NCBI RefSeq assembly: GCF_004770145.1
Contig: NZ_RQFW01000001.1
Location: 1 to 64,000 of the forward strand
DNA from: Leptospira bourretii
Lineage (GTDB): Bacteria; Spirochaetota; Leptospiria; Leptospirales; Leptospiraceae
DNA: 64,000 bases
Reading direction: 5' to 3'
Shown here: piece after piece, positions 9,165 to 17,261 of the stretch
Numbering within the stretch: position 1 is the stretch's first letter
How the letters are laid out: each line of letters starts with the position of its first letter
Position numbers and translations under genes: made by a program
Notes under the pieces: generated by a model
Told to the model about the DNA's origin: nothing
Database searches by the model: none
What the model saw: only the letters and a program-made list of their open reading frames with translations

Positions 9165-9192
9165 GGCGGGTTCTCCCACCCGCCTATTTTCT
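9165..9192 (+). terminator. Terminator after the peroxiredoxin gene
   Basis: GGCGGG (9165-9170) pairs with CCCGCC (9179-9184) over an 8-base loop, followed by TATTTTCT. The hairpin ends only 12 bases before the OsmC start codon, so it either terminates with some read-through or the OsmC gene starts from a promoter inside the peroxiredoxin gene. Confidence 0.65.
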
Positions 9193-9196
9193 ACTT

Positions 9197-9613
9197 ATGA
9201 ATATCAAACTAAGTCGCATTGAAACCCCTTATGTTTTAGAAGCAACGAATGAATCTGGTAATTCCATTCGTATCGATGCCTCCCCTGAAATTGGTGGAAA
9301 AAATTCTGGTCCTAGGCCTATGGAACTTTTGATTATGGGTCTTGCTGGTTGTAGCAGTATTGATGTTTTGATGATTCTAAACAAACACAGAATCGAAGTG
9401 AAAGACTACTCTGTAGAAGTAGATGCCGAAAGAGAAAAAGTCGAAGAAGCCAATCTCTTTAAAAAAATCCATTTGAAATTTAAAGTAAAGGGTGATTTTA
9501 AAGAAGAACAAGTCAGACGTGCGATCGATCTAAGTTTAGAAAAATACTGTTCTGTTGCCAAAACTTTAGAAAAAACAGCAAAAATCACTTACGAATTTGT
9601 GTTAGTTCAATAA
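9197..9613 (+). CDS. OsmC/Ohr-family redox protein
   Basis: 138 residues of the OsmC family: GPRPMELLIMGLAGCSSIDVL holds the first reactive cysteine and EKYCSVAKTL the second, the pair used to reduce organic hydroperoxides. Length and order fit the shorter YhfA-like branch. No clear ribosome binding site precedes the ATG. It follows the peroxiredoxin gene after a hairpin. A role in peroxide defence is inferred from family and neighbour; substrate unknown. Confidence 0.88.
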   Translation: MNIKLSRIETPYVLEATNESGNSIRIDASPEIGGKNSGPRPMELLIMGLAGCSSIDVLMILNKHRIEVKDYSVEVDAEREKVEEANLFKKIHLKFKVKGDFKEEQVRRAIDLSLEKYCSVAKTLEKTAKITYEFVLVQ

Positions 9614-9664
9614 TTTCCAACTCAATAAAAACATAAAAGTGGCGATTCTTTTTTGGAATTACCA

Positions 9665-9692
9665 AAGTAGGAAAAGTTTGTTTTCCCTACTT
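9665..9692. terminator. Bidirectional terminator between convergent genes
   Basis: AAGTAGG with AAAA pairs with TTTTCCCTACTT, with one bulged C, around loop GTTTG. On the plus strand it is followed after CCGAG by six T; on the minus strand there is a nearby T-rich stretch as well. It lies between the OsmC and DUF547 genes, which converge. Confidence 0.6.
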
Positions 9693-9704
9693 CCGAGTTT
9701 TTTC

Positions 9705-10463
9705 CTATTTTAATTCATTTAAATCCCAACTGTATTCATTATAAACAATTTTGGCATCCGGTTTGATGGTCTCCTCAAAACCTTCCTGCACATATTGAAT
9801 GAGAGTTGTTTTTTTGGTAAAATCAGTTTGGAACCAGTTAAAAATTTTACTTAAGTACAGAGTGTTCGTTGTTTTATCATAAGAATTCTTTTTTGGATTT
9901 TTTAAGAATCCGAGTTTGGCAAACTGAAGTTGTTTTTCTAACGAATTAGGGGTGTAGGCTTCTGAAACTAAATAAGGACAACCAATGGAGGCACAAACAA
10001 TCGCAAAGTGAATCCTTGGTTCATTAAAATCCTTTCTTAATTTTTCATGTTCAATCCAATCTAGATGTCTAGATTTTCCAAGGAGAGTATAAAATTCTTT
10101 TTTCCAAGGAATCCCACGAGCTAAATTAATTTTGGAAAATGGAGATCCAATTTCTGTGATACTCTCAACAGGGTAATGGTCTAAAATCAATTTCACAGTG
10201 AATGCATTGTATGCGTTGATTAAAAAACTAATTTTTTCTTTTTCGTTGAAACCTTGGTATTGGGCCTCAGTCACCTTTGAAAGAGATTCTAAATACTGTT
10301 TAAAGGAACCCTCTTCCGACTGAATTCCTTTATAGGAAACAAGTCCGTTCTTCACATTTTTTTTTAGAATGGAATCCCAAACAGAATGTTTATGATCAAA
10401 ACCCTGGGCAAAAGCCCCTTGCCATAATCCAATACAAAGAAATGTAAAAAGAAACTGTTTCAT
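9705..10463 (-). CDS. DUF547 protein with signal peptide
   Basis: 252 residues from the ATG of MKQFLFTFLCIGLW; an ATG three codons upstream is less suited to the signal peptide. A signal peptide ends at about AFAQ. The DUF547 core is recognised by INAYNAFTVKLILDHYP and by HFAIVCASIGCPYL with its two cysteines. These proteins are envelope-located with no agreed function; some genomes pair them with glutathione or thioredoxin genes. The last strongly conserved segment, LYLSKIFNWFQTDF, is present, so the domain looks complete. Confidence 0.85.
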   Translation of the reverse strand: MKQFLFTFLCIGLWQGAFAQGFDHKHSVWDSILKKNVKNGLVSYKGIQSEEGSFKQYLESLSKVTEAQYQGFNEKEKISFLINAYNAFTVKLILDHYPVESITEIGSPFSKINLARGIPWKKEFYTLLGKSRHLDWIEHEKLRKDFNEPRIHFAIVCASIGCPYLVSEAYTPNSLEKQLQFAKLGFLKNPKKNSYDKTTNTLYLSKIFNWFQTDFTKKTTLIQYVQEGFEETIKPDAKIVYNEYSWDLNELK

Positions 10464-10516
10464 AATGACCACCCATTAACTTAGACAGACCCAAACCAAT
10501 TTACGAACTAGAATTT

Positions 10517-11218
10517 TTATGACAAACTATTCAAATAACGGCTAATCCCCTGGATCACCGGTGCGGGGATCTCATGTCCACCGTTAAAAGCAATGAATTC
10601 ACCTAGTAAACCTGAATTGCGAAGTAACTTTTCTAGTTTTTTCGCATTCGCATAACCAAGAATAGGATCAAATTCTCCGTGGGATTGGAAAAAACGTAAA
10701 ATAAATTTTTGGGGGGCCAATTCTTTCCAAAGTGTTTCATTCACAAGTGCACCCGAAAGGATCATCAGTCCTTTGGAGACTTCTTCTTTTCTAAGTGTTA
10801 AGTCTGTCGCAAGCATAGCACCTTGAGAAAATCCACCTAAAATCAGTTGGCTCCAGGGAATGCCAAGAGCATCTAACATTAAATAAGCGGCTTCTCTTGC
10901 GACATCCATCCCTTCTGGGTCTCTGTCGGCAAAATTTCTAAAATCATTTTTGCGGATTGCTTCTTCCAAAGCGGCCATATCAATGGGAAACCAGGCACGA
11001 CCGGAATAACCAGGCATCAGAGGTACACTTAAATGCCCATGAGGGAAAACCCAGTTGAACTTTTGATCAGTCACTAACACTTCGTGGATGGGATATAAAT
11101 CAAAAGCACTGGCCCCATAACCGTGAAACATGACTACAGTTGGTGCATCTGGATCTCCTTTGACTCGAAGAACTTGTAAGGGTCCGAGGGTTTCTAAATC
11201 GTTTTCATTATCTAACAT
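10517..11218 (-). CDS. Phospholipase/carboxylesterase-family serine hydrolase
   Basis: 233 residues with an alpha/beta-hydrolase fold of the acyl-protein thioesterase type. The oxyanion-side MFHGYGAS, nucleophile elbow LGGFSQGAM, catalytic Asp in HGEFDPILGY and His in NGGHEIP are all visible, so the triad is complete. It likely hydrolyses short acyl esters or lysolipids in the cytoplasm; the true substrate is unknown. It begins 3 bp after the dinB stop and is probably translated from the same transcript. Confidence 0.87.
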   Translation of the reverse strand: MLDNENDLETLGPLQVLRVKGDPDAPTVVMFHGYGASAFDLYPIHEVLVTDQKFNWVFPHGHLSVPLMPGYSGRAWFPIDMAALEEAIRKNDFRNFADRDPEGMDVAREAAYLMLDALGIPWSQLILGGFSQGAMLATDLTLRKEEVSKGLMILSGALVNETLWKELAPQKFILRFFQSHGEFDPILGYANAKKLEKLLRNSGLLGEFIAFNGGHEIPAPVIQGISRYLNSLS

Positions 11219-11221
11219 AGT

Positions 11222-12298
11222 TTAACCGAAGAGTGAAGGTTGGTCCTCATTTTTTGAATCGGAAGAAAAGTTGGTCACAGAAATTCCTAAAAGTCTTATT
11301 TTCTTCATAGGTTCTGTGTTTTCCTTCCAAACATTTGCTAACAGATTCGAGGATTGTTGGAAAAGGTTGTCTGCCAAGTAGAAAACAGAATCGGATGAAA
11401 TAGATTTTTGTTTCACTGTAAAATCTTCAAATTTGATTTTTAAAGTCAGTGTTTTTCCTTGTTTGTTTTTCCGACCCATCCGCAATTCTAATTCTTTAGA
11501 TAAATTCTCTAAAGTGAGTAACAAATAAGCAAAATCTTCCGAATCATGGGAAAAGGTTGTTTCAACACCTATGGATTTGGGATCACGAAACGGAATGACT
11601 TCTCGGTCATCAAGCCCCCTTGCCATCCGATAAAACACGGCTCCCATTTTTCCAAATTCCCCAACTAAAAAAGACTCTTCTGCTTTTCGTAATTCCGATC
11701 CTTTTGTATATCCTAATTGCGAAAGACGTTCATAAGTTTTTTTCCCGATTCCAAAAAAACTATAAAGAGGGATGTCATCTAAAAATTTTTCTTCTTCACC
11801 TGGAAGAACCACATATAACCCGTTAGGTTTATTTTTTTCAGAAGCCATTTTTGCTAAAAATTTATTTTGGGCAACACCCGCAGAACAAGTAAGTCCTGTT
11901 CGATCAAATATTTTTTTCCGAATTTCTTTTGCGATCGTACTTGCTAGTGGCATCTGTAATTTGTTGGATGTGACATCTAAATATGCCTCGTCCAAGGACA
12001 AGGGTTCCACTAAGTCTGTGTATTCCAAAAATATAGAACGAATTTCTTTGGAGATTGATTTATACACTTCAAACCGAGGTGGAGTAAAAATGGCATCTGG
12101 ACAAAGTTTGTAAGCCTGAAAACAAGGGATGGCAGAGCGAACACCAAACTTCCTTGCCTCATAACTTGCCGCACATACCACTCCCCTTGAATGCGGAGAA
12201 CCACCCACAACGACAGGTTTTCCACGCATTTCAGGAAAATCTCTTTGTTCTACAGATGCATAAAATGCGTCCATATCAATGTGGATGATCTTTTTCAT
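11222..12298 (-). CDS. dinB: DNA polymerase IV (Y family)
   Basis: 358 residues. The catalytic acidic residues are in HIDMDAFYASVEQRD and SLDEAYLDVTSN, followed by the thumb (FFGIGKKTYERLSQLG) and little-finger domain. The last residues include QPSLF, a near-consensus beta-clamp-binding motif, so the protein should be recruited to the sliding clamp. It performs low-fidelity translesion synthesis. No LexA-type operator was recognised in the short gap to the divergent regulator gene, but the spirochaete box is variable, so SOS control cannot be excluded. Confidence 0.95.
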   Translation of the reverse strand: MKKIIHIDMDAFYASVEQRDFPEMRGKPVVVGGSPHSRGVVCAASYEARKFGVRSAIPCFQAYKLCPDAIFTPPRFEVYKSISKEIRSIFLEYTDLVEPLSLDEAYLDVTSNKLQMPLASTIAKEIRKKIFDRTGLTCSAGVAQNKFLAKMASEKNKPNGLYVVLPGEEEKFLDDIPLYSFFGIGKKTYERLSQLGYTKGSELRKAEESFLVGEFGKMGAVFYRMARGLDDREVIPFRDPKSIGVETTFSHDSEDFAYLLLTLENLSKELELRMGRKNKQGKTLTLKIKFEDFTVKQKSISSDSVFYLADNLFQQSSNLLANVWKENTEPMKKIRLLGISVTNFSSDSKNEDQPSLFG

Positions 12299-12374
12299 TT
12301 CTCTTGTCTAACCAAATCAAACTTTATCAAAAATCTCTTGCCAAATGTTTTTTGCAACGAATCCTTCATGAATT

Positions 12375-13508
12375 GTGTACACAAAACAAGCTCCGAAAAT
12401 TTTGGTGGTCGATGATAACGAAACCAATATTGAGATTATCACTCATATTTTACTTGGCCAAGGATATGAAGTGGCGGTTGCTTACGATGGTGAATATGCC
12501 CTAGAGTTAGCGGAAGCACTTGACTTTGACTTAATTTTACTGGATATTCTACTTCCAGGGATTAGTGGACTTGATGTTGCCAAACGTTTGCTTGTGATGG
12601 ACAGGTCAAAAAACACTCCGATTCTTTTTTTATCTGCACTCAACGAAACAAGCGATATAGTCAAAGGTTTAGAAACAGGAGCCGTTGATTATATCACAAA
12701 ACCTTTTCAAGAATCCGAAATTTTAGCTAGAATCAGAACTCATATCAAAATCAAAACTTTAGAAAAAGAAAGAATCGATCTTCTACAAGCCATTCAAAAA
12801 GATTTGGAACTTGCAAAAGCAAATCAAGAAAATTTAGTCACCTTCCAATTCCCACCTTCCCCACTCTATCAAATTTATACATCTTATAAACCTATGGAAT
12901 TAGTCGGCGGAGATCTAATCACCTACGATTTGTTACCTTCTGGTGATTTGGACATTTTATTTGGAGATGTGACAGGTCACGGAATTGCTGCAGCGATGGT
13001 TTCTCTTATGGCCATCATTACTTTCAAAACAATGGATAAATCTTTTTTATCACCGAGCGAAAGTTTATATTGGATTCATAGTACACTCACTCCTCTCATC
13101 AGCACTCATTTTATTAGCGCAATCTATTTACGTTATAAAGCAGAAGAAAATCTTTTGTCATACTCCATGGCCGGCCACCATCATATGTTTTTGATTCGTG
13201 AAAACAAAATCATCAAACTCGGGACAAAGGGATTTTGCCTAATGATGTTTCCCGATCAACTCAATGCGGAAAACGAAGATATTTTTCTAAACTCAGGGGA
13301 CAGATTGTTTCTTTTTTCTGATGGGATGTTTGAAGTCCCCAATGAAAACGAAGAATATTTGGGAGACCAAAAATTTGCGGAACTCATCGAAACAAGAATC
13401 CATCTCCCTTCAAAAGAATTTCTGGAATCCATTCAGGAGGAAGTTTTAGTTTATTCTGGTGGGAAAGTAGCAGACGACATGACTATGTTACTTTTGGAAA
13501 TCAAATGA
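12375..13508 (+). CDS. Response regulator with PP2C (SpoIIE/RsbU) phosphatase output
   Basis: 377 residues from GTG 12375; the only upstream frame codons are a stop, so this start is forced though it lacks a strong ribosome binding site. A receiver domain (1-125) has Asp13/Asp14, the phosphorylatable Asp57 in LILLDILLPG and the conserved Lys in DYITKPF. A coiled linker (125-165) leads to the SpoIIE-type phosphatase: PMELVGGDLITYD, FGDVTGHGIAAAM, and MAGHHHMFLI. Such proteins dephosphorylate anti-anti-sigma factors in partner-switching pathways. The stop overlaps the histidine kinase start by ATGA, so they are cognate. Confidence 0.9.
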   Translation: MYTKQAPKILVVDDNETNIEIITHILLGQGYEVAVAYDGEYALELAEALDFDLILLDILLPGISGLDVAKRLLVMDRSKNTPILFLSALNETSDIVKGLETGAVDYITKPFQESEILARIRTHIKIKTLEKERIDLLQAIQKDLELAKANQENLVTFQFPPSPLYQIYTSYKPMELVGGDLITYDLLPSGDLDILFGDVTGHGIAAAMVSLMAIITFKTMDKSFLSPSESLYWIHSTLTPLISTHFISAIYLRYKAEENLLSYSMAGHHHMFLIRENKIIKLGTKGFCLMMFPDQLNAENEDIFLNSGDRLFLFSDGMFEVPNENEEYLGDQKFAELIETRIHLPSKEFLESIQEEVLVYSGGKVADDMTMLLLEIK

Positions 13509-15505
13509 TCGACGAGTTTTTAGCCATTTTGATTGCATCTGGATTGTTGTTTGTAGCCTATTATTATCATAATGCATATCGAAGAGAAAAAAAGCTTAGG
13601 TTAATCCTTTTTAGAAAGAATTTAAGTAATTCAGAAGAAATTGAACGCACCATTCGAGAAAAAGAAAAACAATACCAAGACATTTATGATACGGCAAACT
13701 CCATTATCATTCGCTGGAGCCCCGATTTTAAAATCCATTCCATCAACCCTTATGCAGAAGAATTTTTTCAAATAGGAAAAGATTCTGCCGAAGGTAAAGA
13801 TGTTGTATTGGATTTATTTCAAATACCTTTTGAAAAATCCAATGAAGTGAAGTCCCAATTATGGAATATCTTCCATAGACCCGAACAAAATATCCGTCAA
13901 GAATATGATGTATTCATTGGAGAAAATGACAAACGAACTGTAACCTGGTCAAACCGAATTTTAAAAAATGAATTCGGATACCCCTACGAAGTACTGTCTA
14001 TCGGGAATGATATTACTAACCGAAAAATAGCGGAAGAAAATTTAATGAAATCTTATGAGAGGATTTTGGATCTTTATAACAATGCTCCTTGTGGTTACCA
14101 TTCTCTCGACAAAGACAATACCATCGTTTCTATCAACGATACCGAGCTCGATTGGTTAGGTTATGCGAGGGAAGAAATTGTAGGAAATTTTAAATTTAGC
14201 GACTTACTAACAGAGAGTAGTCAAGATAAATACAAACTGATTACCGACTCCTTCCCAAACGAAAACCTAACAGGCGTAGAATTAGAATTTATTAGAAAGG
14301 ACAAGTCTACTTTTTTTGTTAGTTTAAACTCAACTGCTACCTTTGACAAGACTGGAAATTTTGTAATCAATAAGTCAACTGTGTTTGATATCACCGATCG
14401 CAAGCTAGCAGAAGACAAGTTAAACGATTATTCTCAGAAAATCCAGTTACAAAACAAACGATTACAAAAAGCAGTGGAAGCTGCCATCAAAGCAAATCGT
14501 TCGAAATCAGTTTTCTTTTCAAAAATCACACATGAATTAAGAACACCTCTTCATGCAGTCATTGGATTTTCACAAATTTTAGAAAAGGATCCAAACTTAC
14601 CCAATCATTTGAAAGGTTATGTAGACTCTTTATATGAAAATGGAGTTCATCTTTTAGGAATGATCAATGATATTTTGGATCTTTCCAAAATCGAAGCAGG
14701 GAAAATGACAGAGACCCGAGAATCTTTTTCTCTCGTCCAACTTTGGGACACATTATTCTCCATGTTTTCTTACCGGTTTTCCGAAAAATCCATAAGTTTT
14801 GAACTGTTGAATGCCTCGGTGATCGAGTCTTGTTTTTATGAATCGGACTTACAAAAAATTCGCCAAATACTTGTGAATTTACTTGGGAATGCTTTGAAGT
14901 TCACCCACAAAGGTTCTGTCAGTTTAGAAATCAAAGTGAATCGGAATCCAGAACATTCTTTCGATATGGTGTTATTCATCGTCAAAGACACCGGGATAGG
15001 AATTCCAAATGATCAATTACATTCTATTTTTGAAGCTTTCCAACAAACCGAACAAGGAAGCTCTTATCAAGAAGGAACAGGACTTGGTTTATCCATTTGT
15101 CATCAGTTAGTAGAATTTTTAGGAGGAACCATCTATGTGAAAAGTACCATTGGCGAAGGATCAGAATTTGGATTTGAAATTCCTTTGACTCGGTTAGAAA
15201 CCATCCCGAATGAATTATTAAAAAAATCAAAAATCGGACCAACCCACACAAGAGAACTGGGAGAAATCGCAAAACAAGATGAATCAGAAGTAGAGTTTGT
15301 TCACAACTTTTTAAATACTTCTCCGCAAAACTTAAAAAAAGAAATCTTACAACTGATCCGAATTCAAAACTTTGGGCAACTCATTGGTGTTTTAGATACG
15401 ATCCAAACCGAAGACAAAGGGAAATTGATCCTAGAACAAAAAGTAAAAAACAAAAAATATAAGTTCTTAATCGATTTGGTTCAATCCTCTAATCCTTCCG
15501 AGTGA
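13505..15505 (+). CDS. PAS sensor histidine kinase
   Basis: 666 residues. One N-terminal membrane helix (about 4-24), then two PAS domains (about 60-175 and 185-305) with GNDITNRKIAEENL and FDITDRKLAEDKL linkers, a coiled segment, HisKA with His343 in FFSKITHELRTPLHAVIGFS, HATPase with N box LVNLLGNALKFTH, G1 DTGIGIP and G2 GTGLGLSI. A 90-residue C-terminal tail has no receiver domain, so phosphotransfer must go to a separate protein, most likely the overlapping upstream response regulator. It ends 17 bp inside the convergent exbD-like gene. Confidence 0.93.
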   Translation: MIDEFLAILIASGLLFVAYYYHNAYRREKKLRLILFRKNLSNSEEIERTIREKEKQYQDIYDTANSIIIRWSPDFKIHSINPYAEEFFQIGKDSAEGKDVVLDLFQIPFEKSNEVKSQLWNIFHRPEQNIRQEYDVFIGENDKRTVTWSNRILKNEFGYPYEVLSIGNDITNRKIAEENLMKSYERILDLYNNAPCGYHSLDKDNTIVSINDTELDWLGYAREEIVGNFKFSDLLTESSQDKYKLITDSFPNENLTGVELEFIRKDKSTFFVSLNSTATFDKTGNFVINKSTVFDITDRKLAEDKLNDYSQKIQLQNKRLQKAVEAAIKANRSKSVFFSKITHELRTPLHAVIGFSQILEKDPNLPNHLKGYVDSLYENGVHLLGMINDILDLSKIEAGKMTETRESFSLVQLWDTLFSMFSYRFSEKSISFELLNASVIESCFYESDLQKIRQILVNLLGNALKFTHKGSVSLEIKVNRNPEHSFDMVLFIVKDTGIGIPNDQLHSIFEAFQQTEQGSSYQEGTGLGLSICHQLVEFLGGTIYVKSTIGEGSEFGFEIPLTRLETIPNELLKKSKIGPTHTRELGEIAKQDESEVEFVHNFLNTSPQNLKKEILQLIRIQNFGQLIGVLDTIQTEDKGKLILEQKVKNKKYKFLIDLVQSSNPSE

Positions 15506-15884
15506 TAATATCAATTTTTTGATATCCATTTGATTTTAATACATCAGTCGCAAAAACAAAAAATTCAAATTGTGCCCGTTTATCTACTTCCAGAACAACA
15601 CGAGAAGCACCATCCTCATTTTTAGGAATCATCTGAGACAATGATTCTTTTGCAGTTTCCTTTCCATCAAAATAAATAACACCCAAATGATTGATTACAA
15701 TTTTAAACTTAGGTGTTTCCTCTCCAATCGATTCTGTTTTAGATTTGGGTAGGTCGAGTTGTAAAGTGGAAGTAGTTTCAGTAAATCGAACTGCCAACAT
15801 TAAAAAAATAAGCAATATAAATAAAACATCAATCAAACTGCTGATATCAATCAGTGCATTCGGACTTGATTTACGGAGTTTCAT
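15489..15884 (-). CDS. ExbD/TolR-family proton-channel subunit
   Basis: 131 residues. The single N-terminal helix holds the functional Asp in LIDISSLIDVLFILLIFLML, followed by a periplasmic domain ending in QKIDIITRKD. With its partner it converts proton motive force into energy for outer-membrane transport or envelope maintenance. It overlaps the end of the histidine kinase gene by 17 bp and the upstream ExbB-like gene by 4 bp. No TonB or receptor gene is in the window, so the energised partner is unknown. Confidence 0.9.
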   Translation of the reverse strand: MKLRKSSPNALIDISSLIDVLFILLIFLMLAVRFTETTSTLQLDLPKSKTESIGEETPKFKIVINHLGVIYFDGKETAKESLSQMIPKNEDGASRVVLEVDKRAQFEFFVFATDVLKSNGYQKIDIITRKD

Positions 15885-16342
15885 TTTTTTGAAAAATCCT
15901 TTACCAAAAGTTCCGAAATGTATCGGATTTTGTTTTCGGCAAATCTATGGAAATAAAGTGAAGGAATCGCTACAAGAAGACCTGCAATTGTTGTATTGAG
16001 TGCATCCTTGATTCCACCGGCTAACACTTCCAAGCTGACCTTCCCTTGTGATTCCATGGCTCCAAAAGCGGAATTAATTCCAATCACCGTACCAAGTAAT
16101 CCAAGAAGCATAGAAAGAGAGGCAATTGTCGGTAACCAATGAATGGTTCTTTCCAAAGGAGAAAAGAATAATTCTAGTTCTTCGTCCGTTGGTTCTTTGG
16201 GAAAAAGTAAAACACGAAAATCAGAATCCTCTAGTTTTCGAAGTCCCAAGACAATTCGAAAGAAAAAATAGAAGGAAGTCAGTGAAAAACAAAAAAGAAG
16301 AATAAAAATCAAAATTGCGGGAATTGAAAATGTCCAATTCAT
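15881..16342 (-). CDS. ExbB/TolQ/MotA-family proton-channel subunit
   Basis: 153 residues from ATG 16342 (MNWTFSIPAILI), with GAGG upstream; an upstream in-frame ATG at 16414 would lie inside the divergent methyltransferase gene. Three membrane helices are visible, including the LGLLGTVIGINSAF and AGLLVAIPSLYF segments that define the family and hold the channel Thr residues (ALNTTIAGL). It is short for ExbB, with a compact N-terminus. It is cotranscribed with the ExbD-like gene through an ATGA overlap. Confidence 0.87.
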   Translation of the reverse strand: MNWTFSIPAILIFILLFCFSLTSFYFFFRIVLGLRKLEDSDFRVLLFPKEPTDEELELFFSPLERTIHWLPTIASLSMLLGLLGTVIGINSAFGAMESQGKVSLEVLAGGIKDALNTTIAGLLVAIPSLYFHRFAENKIRYISELLVKDFSKK

Positions 16343-16358
16343 GGATGTATCGACCTCT

Positions 16359-17084
16359 ATGAACCAATACCAACTCCCATCCCAAGAAAAGAAACCGGAA
16401 TATGTAAGAACCAATTTTGATGGAATCGCGAAGGCTTATGATCGATTCAATGATTGGAATAGCTTTTTTCTCCATAGGATTTGGAAAGATTGGGTGGTGA
16501 GAGAGGCTCGGAAAAGCGTACCTTCTGCCAAATCCGCCCTCGACCTTTGTTGTGGGACAGGAGACATTACCCTTCGGCTTTCTAAAGACCCAAACTTAAA
16601 CCGAGTGGTAGGCCTTGATTTTTCAGAGAAAATGTTGTCCTTTGCCATCCGTAAGATTCCCAATAACCCCAAAGTCGAACTCCTCATCGGCGATGCGATG
16701 AATCTAAAACAGTTTGCCGACGGTAGTTTTGATATTGTGACCATGGGATTTGGCCTTCGTAATGTGTCTGACTTACGAAAATGTCTTTTGGAAATCAAAC
16801 GAGTATTAAAGAAAGATGGAGTTTTTGTGAATTTGGATGTGGGACGTGTGAGACCAAAATTCTTAAAATTCTTTGCCGATTTTTATTTCTTCAAAATGGT
16901 TCCTCTTTTTGGGTATTTGCTCTACGGAAAGGAAAATGAGATGTTTGACTACCTCCCGCATTCCTCAAAGGTCTATCCCGACCAAGAAACCCTATCAGCC
17001 ATTCTCACAGAACTTGGATTCCGAAACGTCAGGTTCCAGAACTTTGTATTTGGTAATGCCGTTGCCCACGTAGCGACTAACTAA
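16359..17084 (+). CDS. ubiE: Demethylmenaquinone methyltransferase
   Basis: 241 residues from ATG 16359; an ATG at 16341 in the same frame would overlap the divergent gene start. The SAM-binding motif is DLCCGTGDITLRL, followed by VVGLDFSEKML and the UbiE/COQ5 signatures YDRFNDWNSFF and MGFGLRNVSDLRKCL. It makes menaquinone by methylating demethylmenaquinone (the quinone used by Leptospira). The gene carries no ribosome binding site close to either start, and its promoter must lie within the divergent exbB-like gene. Confidence 0.92.
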   Translation: MNQYQLPSQEKKPEYVRTNFDGIAKAYDRFNDWNSFFLHRIWKDWVVREARKSVPSAKSALDLCCGTGDITLRLSKDPNLNRVVGLDFSEKMLSFAIRKIPNNPKVELLIGDAMNLKQFADGSFDIVTMGFGLRNVSDLRKCLLEIKRVLKKDGVFVNLDVGRVRPKFLKFFADFYFFKMVPLFGYLLYGKENEMFDYLPHSSKVYPDQETLSAILTELGFRNVRFQNFVFGNAVAHVATN

Positions 17085-17093
17085 TATTAAATA

Positions 17094-17123
17094 AAACAAA
17101 TCAGATTTATGTCTGATTTGTTT
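17094..17123 (+). terminator. Strong terminator after ubiE
   Basis: A 12-bp perfect stem, AAACAAATCAGA with TCTGATTTGTTT, around loop TTTATG. It begins 9 bases after the ubiE stop codon; a GGGAAATCG gap precedes a run of T, so efficiency is uncertain. Confidence 0.65.
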
Positions 17124-17261
17124 GGGAAATCGTTCTTTTTTTTGATCGGTGCCCGTACATCTCCCCAAAAATCCAATGGATTTCCCTAAATTTCATGAAA
17201 TCTGCGTTGTATTTTTAGCGATTTTGTCGTTTAATTCCCTATGCAGGTAGGAAATCTCAAC

